The notes under the pieces were generated by a model. The model saw only the letters and a list, made by a program, of their open reading frames with translations. It was not told where the DNA came from and ran no database searches. Below are positions 56,441 through 64,000 of a stretch of 64,000 bases of DNA, piece by piece (position 1 is the first letter of the stretch; every line of letters starts with the position of its first letter). The translations under genes were made by a program, and so were the position numbers. The DNA comes from Neoceratodus forsteri (Eukaryota > Chordata > Ceratodontiformes > Ceratodontidae): the NCBI GenBank assembly GCA_016271365.2, contig CM057451.1:364333501-364397500 (forward strand). Direction: 5' to 3'.

Positions 56441-58015
56441 TCTGATTAGCCCTATGCCTGGTACAGTGCTCTGTTTGTCTACTGCACATTGGACCTGGAG
56501 GGATCATCTGCTCTAGGATCAGAGGGGGATTTCATACCTGTACTCAGTCATTCTGAGTAAATGGCTATGCAAGCCAGCTCTCTTCAAAGTGCACACCATA
56601 GTTTTGTAATGCTGACCCTGGTCAGCTAAGAACTGGCACTAAAGATGCCAGATAGTTAAATCATGCAGTGTAGTACTATTTCAGTGCTTCCATCTGAATT
56701 CATTACAGTTCAATTCATCAGATCAACGATCAATGTAAAGTGCATTAAACAGCACTAAGTGTGATTAAATTCACATACTGACTAAAACAAACACTTCCGA
56801 AGCACTGCTGGAGAATTTCCAACTACCCCCAAACTCGCACCACCAGGCCCTACTGTAGCACGAGCGGCCTTCTGTAGAATCTTGTGTCAGCTAAGAACTC
56901 ACTTAGCACCACTGAATGGATGCCATGTGTGATGTGATCCTAGAACTGAGTCTTGCCCTCATTTACAATGCAGAGATGGCCTAGGAGTACAGAGTAGCAC
57001 TCAACTGGATACCTGGGGCAACAGAGAATACTTGCTAAAGGAATTCAAAGTGCTGTGCAGAGTGGGAAATTCTAATGGTTTCTAATCAATTAAAGAAGAG
57101 ACCTGATGCTGGCAACCTGAATTCATACCCTGAGGGCTGGAAGGAGAGAATCAGGCAGCTCCTGGAGGGGGGCGAACTGCTTGTCTCACTACACGGCTGC
57201 CTTCTGTCACTAGATAGGAGGCACCAAGCTCAGACACGTATCCTGTTTGTGGGGGAAGGGGTGACATGGAGCAATGTCAAATGCTAAGAGGAGTGTGTTG
57301 ATGTCATTCCTGCATGTCACAGGGATATGGGCTGAACACAGTCCAGCCTTCTAGTCAGATGACGAGCACCGTACCCTGTTCACACCAAAAGGGTCAATAC
57401 TCAATGTGGCCCTCCCCGTCTGACATCCCAGGTTACTGGAGCCTGCTTCACTCACCCTCTCTGCAAGGGGTCCTGCAGGGGAGAGACGGCCCCCATTAGA
57501 GATAAAAATATACCGAGGGATGGTGTAGCCCTCTTAAGCCACTCTGTAGAGGACAGCCCGGGATGCAGTCCCCCCCCCAGCAGGAGTCAGAGGATTAGCT
57601 GGGCTGAAAGGAAGACTGCAGTTAGGCCAGGTAGCTGCAAAAAAGTAATAACAGACCTGCAAAATGAATACATTTGCCGTGCAACATTTATTGCCAGTTT
57701 TCAGTACCGCCCTGCAAAAGAATACTCTGTTCAAACATCTCCACGGACAGGCTGCTGAAACTATCAAGCATGGCCATGACACAATGCAAAACTGAACTGG
57801 GACATAAGATAACTATAAGAGGATTTCATTTCCATTGGGGGTAATGTTGCTCTTTAAAACAAAAATATTTTGGCTTCATGGAATATTTTTTTGGCCAATT
57901 AACAGATTTTTGATTAGTGGCCAAAGTGGCTTTCTGCCAAAAAAACAACACAGCATAGAGCAAGACACGTTGGGCCAGTCAGTTCACCTTGCTGTATTCA
58001 TGTCTGCACAACTGG
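56441..58015. other. Unassigned DNA
   Basis: Includes a poly-C tract at 57,571-57,579. No domain, terminal repeat or tandem structure was recognised. Confidence 0.35.
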
Positions 58016-58019
58016 TTTA

Positions 58020-58340
58020 TGACCATAAGAAGCTACAAAGAAAGAAGACCAGAGGTCAATTGCTCTCTTTCCCCCACCAACTCGGTGGGCAGATGCATTC
58101 AATTGCTTTTCCTCTGTGTATGCATCTACTCTTAGTCTGAAGACCTTGGAGCGTTTCAGCTGACACAACCTTAGATGGAAGTTTAGTCAACAGTGCCACA
58201 ACTCCCTCAGTGACGTAATATGTCCGACTGCTTGTTCTAAATCTGCTACCCTTATTTACACATGTATGCCCTCTAGTTAGTTCTCTTCTCTTATGAAACA
58301 TCGAATAATTTTGTTTGATCAGGCAAGAGTTACCCTTACA
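58020..58340 (-). pseudogene. Possible CR1-like C-terminal remnant
   Basis: The minus-strand frame 58,367-58,056 reads RRELTRGHTCVNKGSRFRTSSRTYYVTEGVVALLTKLPSKVVSAET. The order 'LTRGH...RFRT..R.Y..TE.VV..W..LP..VV.A.T' matches the end of CR1 ORF2 proteins. Without further blocks upstream I cannot be sure. If right, it is a very old CR1 relic. Confidence 0.45.
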
Positions 58341-60974
58341 TTTGTTTGACGACAGTGAACACACCACCTATTAATCTTTTCTCCATGGAAAACAGTTTGG
58401 GTTCTGAAAACATAAGCGCCTTGCACTGTAGTCTCAAAACAAGTATTATCTGCTTAAGAAGTAGTAGTTCATGGTTACATATTTTTAAATGTAACTTCTA
58501 TATTATACTTTTGCTACCTCGATGTTGTTCCCTGCAGATCTTTTTTTCCCCAAACCTGCTTATATTATGCCTCATTTCTTTTCATATACACCATGTCAGA
58601 GATTCTATTTTGTGGCTTGCAGTATGCCTTGATTTCTATAGTGTCACATAAAATATCTACAGTGTCACACAAGGTCAGGGAGCAGTGTCTGTTGCTCACT
58701 GCTTCATAATGGTGACAAGACCATTGAGGTTAAATCCTACATGGGTGTTAAAATATAGCTACTAACACTGATGAAACCCTTACAGTCACCATAGTTAAAG
58801 ATAATCTGGAACTTTAAAATATATGCCCTTTTTTACTTGTTGTATATACTAGCAATAAAAATGGTTTAGTAAAACAAATGTTGCTCAGATTTACTCAGGG
58901 TGTTGTGCAAGTGTCTTTTATCCCTGCTACTTTGGATGGTGTAATTTCAGTCATCATCTGTCTATATTTCAACCGTAGTCTCTTACGACATTTTTTAAAC
59001 AAGTAAGATATAAATTTTTACTGGCGGGATTCATTTTATATACTGCACAGTGGATTCAGTGTTCTTTTAAAAGGAGGAAACAGTGTGGTGAATCAAATAA
59101 TATCGTGCTGTTTCTCATGTATTGTTATGGCTCTGAGCACTCGGGTGGTGACAGTGATAAAAATATAATTTAGTAGTACAATTCATATAATTTTATTATA
59201 TTTGCCTTTCTATTTATATATTGAAAATTCAAAGTGAGGTCAAGGGCTGAACTTTCAAAATATTTCAGGCTGTCTGACAAAAAGTTAGGGTTCTGCTCAG
59301 GAGAGGCAACAAAACTCTCTTGGATGACAGCAACACAGGCTGGACACACAGTTAACAATGCATAAGCGGAAGAACACCCTAGAAAGTCAAACACAGAAGC
59401 CAGACCTGCCAGAGCAAACTGGCTCTTGCTGCACTCTGTGGAGGACAATCTGAGGTATTCAGTTGCTACACAGTTGGTGGCTGCTGGTCTGAAACCTAAA
59501 AAGGTTTGGGAGGCATTAAATTTTATTGAAGCCTAATGGTAGATCTGAGGAGTGAGGGTGGCACAGAAGTCCTTCACCCCAAACTCTCAGAAGCACTATT
59601 TTAAAATGTCAAACTTTTTCAGGAGAATGCTGTAATATTCTCTGCCCCCCCCAACCAAAATACTAGATCTGCCCCTGACAGCACCCACCTAACCACAAGT
59701 TAACAGCTAAAGAAAACTGGCAAGAAAAAGTGTTGCAAATGGCTGAGAAAATGACAATTATGATCAATAAACATATTTTAAGTTGAATCTTAACTCTGGT
59801 AAAAAAATCTATCTCAAAAATAGACTTTTAAAACCCTATGAGGCCAGCACACTCTGTAAAACAGAAGTCTACGATTCACCCACCTCATGTTTCCATGGCC
59901 TGAGAGTTTTGTTGGCTTGTGAAATCTCAATCAAGGTACTGCAAGTCTAAAGAGCATCAACCTTGAAACCCAAGTCACCTTCTTTGAAAAGAGGGGTGAG
60001 GATAACAATGCTCTGCTGACAGGGGAGAACTAAGGCTCCTTCAACACCAGACCACATTCATTCCATTCTGTTCCTCTCCTGGTTGACCAGTACTTGTCAA
60101 CCCATTTAAACAAGTCTAAAAAGGAGAATAAGGTGTTTAAGCCCCCCACAGGGCTGCTACGTACCACAGAGATTTCCTGAGAACTGAAAGATTCCATTCA
60201 TCCTTCACTGTATGTTCTGCTGTAAGCTAACCAATGCAATGTAGCATTTCAGATAGCAATCTTCCACAGAACCTGTTGCACAGTAGCTGCTTCCAGTCTG
60301 ACTGCTGGTTAGCATGTGTCTCTTGGTAGCATTTAGCCTGCAGCTCCGTTTTTTCCAGAGATAAAGACACTGGGGGGGAGCAATAAGCCCTCATTCCTGA
60401 CATACTATACTCCAGATGGAGGTGGTGGTCTCTTATTTTGTGTGTCGTGCTGTCCTGGGAGGGGAAGCAGCGCTTCCCTTTTATAGAAATACTCACAGCA
60501 AGCTAGACCGGGCACCTGTTCTGGACAGCTGATCAGCCAAACATGGCAAACACCTGTGCTGCTTCCTTATCTTTATAGCTCCTTTTGGGGGGAGGCAGGT
60601 TCACAAGGGAGTCCCAGGATTACATTGAGCCTAGGCCCATGTGAAGAGATTCTCTTTTACAATAATGCACTGTGTGTAGGCTCAGTGTATTGACGATAAG
60701 GTTAGCCTGCCCAGTTTGGGGTACTTTCTCAGTTTGGTTACTACTCTGGGCTTAACCACTGTACTCGTCGCAAGCATGAAGTGTACATATTATACAAAAG
60801 TCAAATACAATGACTACCTTTTCTGTTCGCGTTTTTAAACTTGAAGCTTACTGAAAGCTTTTGAAATATATAAACATACTGTATAACAGGATCTGTTACA
60901 ATATTGTCACTCTTCCGTGCGTGCTCAATATGTCATTAGTGAAAACTTACAGTCCTTTCTGGACCTAACAATTA
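58341..60974. other. Unassigned, AT-rich DNA
   Basis: No gene, terminal repeat or tandem array recognised. Frames of up to about 100 codons carry no motif. A poly-C run lies near 59,645. Confidence 0.35.
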
Positions 60975-62894
60975 CAGTTGTAACCCCTAGGTGGCGCTAT
61001 CCCAAGGGCTACTACCCCTGCCTGCTTGGCTAGTAGCAGGTTAAGGGGCCTGAGTTCTGAAATGGGTGCCTCCACCCGGAGATCAGGGTTGTTAGTAGTC
61101 AAGCTAACCTGGGCACAGCCCTCCGGGACACTGTAACACCCCCCTCTTTCCCCTCTAGTGGCCTGAACACTGTACAATAATCACTTTCACAATACCCCTG
61201 GTACACCACACAAGTACCCACACTGTTTGCACTTACCACCAGGGCTGGTTTCTCTGGCTCGACCCTGGGGACCCCCTGTAAAACAAGGTTATGCACAGCA
61301 AATAGCAACAGTACAGTACTTTGAGCACAAATTGAAACCACAGTCAGATTACATGCAGAAAAAGTTAGATCTGATTTATTCAGGGGACTTGAACAAGGGA
61401 GGGGCAAAATCAGGTTAATTAGCTTAAAGGTTATATCAATCAAACAGTTATGCATGCGCTTTGAGTCCCCCCACACAGTCCACCTCTGGGTACATAGGTG
61501 GTGAAGAGATGGGCTAGCCAGGACCGTTGCCCAGGGTTGCAGCTGGTTGGGGTCCTGTGAAGGAAAACACAACATGCACAGTACACAATATTTATAATCC
61601 GGAGCCAGAGGGCTCAGTTCGTAAAGGAAATGAAACAACAAGACAATCAGATGACACACTTAGATTAAGCTGCTGTTGCAGGGAGCTATCCTGGTAGTTA
61701 CTCAAGATACCCAAGACTGGACACAGGCTGGACGAAAATCGAGCCTGCAGGTGGTTGATCTGGAATGCCAGGAGAAGCAGGGCCCACACGAGTCGTAGAG
61801 GCGTCATTCCTGTTCAAGTGTGGAGCAGGGGGCTGATCCCCAGGCAGGTCTCTCATCAATGGCTTCTCTGTGCAGTAGGTAGTCTGGCTGGGCCAGTCTG
61901 GCAAGGCCCAGACTGCATGGAGACAAATTCGGATGTAGTCCGTTTTGGGCTGGATACAGCTTCCAGCAAGCAGAACACAGTTCACACAGTGGGGAACTAA
62001 CTCACAACCACTAGCAGCTCATAGCACATTTACATGTATCGGAATTCTACTGTACCAGGCAAAGCGTTCCCGGTCACAATCGCAAAGTTTCTGCACACAC
62101 CGGGAGCTTGGGGTAGCTGGAACTCCTGACAGGCCAATCGCATTCAGCAAAATCTTCGGTCTTCTTCAGGTTGAGCCTGGCCAACTTCAGTAGCTTATTT
62201 TAGTCACACAAACTTGGATTTAGTCCAAAATAATTCTCTTCTCTCCCTCTCAGGAGCAGCAGGCAGACATGCAAGCCAAAAACTCATCCCTTTCACAGTT
62301 TTCCCATGTGAATCCACTCAGGACTGCTGCCCAAAATACACTTGAGCTCTTCTCATTTCACTTCCCAGCTCAGAACTAACTGAAAACTGCAAGCAGCCCG
62401 GGACTTCCCCAAGATCCAAAAGATTTGGTTGGCTGATTTGGCTGTCAGTCAAAGCAAGAGCTCCCCCTTCAGTTGCAAAAAGGCAAAAAAGCTCCAAACT
62501 AAAGTTCCTACAGATTTTGAATTCAGACAGCTCCTGTAGTCTGGCTACATTTTAGGTCCCACCAGTACTGTTTGGTCCAATTTGCAGTCCAGGACCAAGA
62601 TAGTGGAGACAAACAAAACAGTCCTTGCTACAAAGAAAGCAGGTTAGACAAACTACATATCATTATCACTCTAAATGATTTTCAGTAAATAGTTACAAAT
62701 TTCAACAGAGCTCCCTCTCAGATTACTTGAGCTGCAATTAGGCAGCTCTTAAAGAGACAGTACACAGAGGCTATACAGGCTCTAGTAATCACAGTTAAAC
62801 TGCTAAAACGCAGGACACCAGCCTGGCAGTGAGCATGTAGGCAAGCTCAAGGAAGACGTTTTGGAACCCCCATTTGTAGGGGGAGTTACACAGT
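60975..62894 (-). mobile_element. Solo-LTR-like element with CAGT target duplication
   Basis: The element spans 60,979-62,890 (1,912 bp), starts TGTAACCCCTAGG and ends GGGGGAGTTACA, and is flanked by CAGT at 60,975-60,978 and 62,891-62,894. The ends match those of the insertion at 22,018-23,502 in kind, and both have 4-bp duplications. A plus-strand gatttattcag near 61,368 is a minus-strand polyadenylation-type signal. No gag or pol was seen. Orientation is inferred from that signal alone. Confidence 0.72.
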
Positions 62895-63039
62895 ATATTA
62901 GCTTATCTATATTTCAGATCAGTTATGTTCTGTTGTTTTCCTTCTGCCTGCAGGTCAAAAAATTGATATCCCAACTTGGAGCTTACATGAGGAGTAGGAT
63001 ATGCATGCACCACTACCTTATAAAGGGGAAAGGGGAAAT

Positions 63040-63230
63040 TGTCTAACCAGGAAAGGCACACGAGGCAGGAGTTTGTTTCCAGGTCTGACCCAGGAGCACA
63101 AGGAAGTTAACTGACTTGATCAGGGTCACACAGTATGCAAATGAGAGCTGATGGGATTCAAACCCAGGTCTCCAGGTTTGCAGCTCAGTGCCATTAACCA
63201 CTATGCTACTGTATATTGCTTCTTTGACAT
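63040..63230 (-). repeat. CORE-SINE (MIR-like), best copy
   Basis: On the minus strand it reads acagtagcatagtggttaat (A box TAGCATAGTGG), then acctgggtttgaatccca (B box), gcatactgtgtgaccctg, and aacttccttgtgctcctggg. This follows the mammalian MIR consensus nearly phrase for phrase. A TRNA-derived head plus CORE domain places it in the CORE-SINE superfamily. Confidence 0.85.
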
Positions 63231-63699
63231 AAGCAGTAAACCATTTCATTCAAAGCACAATTTGCCTCATTTCTTTATGACCTCTCTCTTTTGGTGATTT
63301 ATTTGCTTTTTCTTTTAATCCCTGGTATTACCCTTTTTTTACCCCTGATCATGTCTCAGTCCCGAACTCTTTCTGAACGGTGTGACAGCAACACCCACAG
63401 TTAGTTAGAGCCTTTGACACCACCGTGGACCAATTCTACTTCTTCAGGTATGGTGGCTCTGAGCCGCATCTCCAGTTCTCTGTCGCCTGGAGGGATGACT
63501 TTTCCTAAAAGCATCTTGTCAAATGGTGCAGTTAGATCAAGATACCTGCCAGGAATCAAACAGCAGTCTCTAAGAGGAGCAGGTTCTCATGTTGGGCCAA
63601 TTGTTTGTTAAATCACTGCTGTCCCAAGTAATCTACATCCATCTTTTGTGAATGACTCTTATTGGGTAAAATTATACAGATATGTGTGTTGGGGGGGAC
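63231..63699. other. Unassigned DNA before CR1
   Basis: No domain recognised. A poly-G run lies at 63,690-63,697 just before the CR1 endonuclease similarity starts. Confidence 0.35.
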
Positions 63700-63707
63700 A
63701 GACAGAT

Positions 63708-64000
63708 ATACAAGATGAGGCACTCTGAGTCACCCTGGAGACAGGAAATGGCACCACAATCCGCGTGGGGGTTGTACACAGACACCCATCTCAGGGGGAG
63801 GGAATGGACAAGGAAATGATAAAAGGCATCCTTAGAATGGCAGAAAAAGGGGAGATATTGTTGATGGGGGACCTGAATATGCCAGATGTTAACTGGAGCA
63901 CCTTTGCTGCAGGCACATCCAAGAGCAAGGTCATTCTTGATGCCCTACAAGGGGCATGCCTCAGACAGCTAGTATTGGAACCCACTCGGGAGGGAGCAAT
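63708..64000 (+). pseudogene. CR1 endonuclease fragment, runs off window
   Basis: The plus-strand frame from about 63,720 reads AL-stop-VTLETGNGTTIRVGVVH, SQGEGMDKEMIKGILRMAEK, GEILLMGDLNMPDVNWSTFA, and LDALQGACLRQLVLEPTREG. It is collinear with residues 85-160 of the endonuclease at 4357-3653. The MGDLNMPDVNW catalytic block is intact. One stop (TGA for the expected TGG) lies near its start. The rest of the element lies beyond base 64,000. Confidence 0.85.

Noticed and set aside
58056..58367. 103-codon frame as a host exon
   Set aside because: Order of residues fits the end of a CR1 ORF2 better; no splice context was seen.

Overview
This window is vertebrate intergenic or intronic DNA made almost entirely of transposable elements and repeats. 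I found no host exon, rRNA gene, functional tRNA gene or CRISPR array. Nearly every long open frame is a decayed retroelement protein. The repeat mixture is CR1, L2 and L1 LINEs, a Penelope-like element, two DIRS tyrosine-recombinase retrotransposons, MIR-like CORE-SINEs, a TTAA-ended T2/Kolobok-type foldback MITE, a Harbinger-like MITE and long solo LTRs. This points to an amphibian, or possibly another non-mammalian sarcopterygian, with a large genome. The CR1 subfamilies with an 8-bp-type tail next to a 'cagataaggaccgcttggccc' block make me think of a caecilian, but that is a weak inference.

Layout. 1-0.9 kb: 3' end of a Penelope-like element (minus strand) with a GIY-YIG endonuclease and a degenerate hammerhead-like motif. 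1.49-4.38 kb: the best CR1 LINE (minus), with endonuclease, reverse transcriptase (RT) and 3' tail spread over several frames. 5.1-6.9 kb: broken L1 (plus). 6.97-7.14 kb: CORE-SINE. 8.6-11.25 kb: stacked L2/Rex-like LINE fragments (plus) and a CR1 scrap. 12.39-14.08 kb: L2 (minus). 14.7-17.37 kb: three CR1 pieces head to tail (minus). 17.37-18.48 kb: ~299-bp tandem repeat with internal inverted symmetry. 18.5-19.4 kb: a ~425-bp direct duplication and a 91-bp hairpin. 19.68-20.34 kb: LINE fragment (plus).

20.60-27.82 kb holds a nearly complete DIRS element (minus) with inverted terminal repeats and an internal complementary region. Its tyrosine-recombinase gene is split by a 1,485-bp TG...CA insertion. 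28.33-29.09 kb and 29.28-29.66 kb: two MITEs. 29.9-30.3 kb: L2 tail. 30.7-32.8 kb: a ~48-49-bp minisatellite. 32.8-36.9 kb: a second, more decayed DIRS element (minus), which stops at the minisatellite; the same minisatellite family resumes at 37.8-38.0 kb. 38.15-39.08 kb: CR1 (minus). 41.99-42.79 kb: Harbinger-like MITE. 43-48.6 kb: SINE-like and dispersed repeats. 49-56.4 kb: five CR1 copies of differing age, with a nested CORE-SINE and another nested insertion. 60.98-62.89 kb: a second long solo LTR. 63.04-63.23 kb: CORE-SINE. 63.7-64 kb: 5' part of a CR1 endonuclease on the plus strand, running off the window.

The window contains no working gene set. Its interest is in structure: a readable DIRS replication architecture, nested insertions with visible target duplications, and foldback elements of apparently different superfamilies that seem to share a central core.
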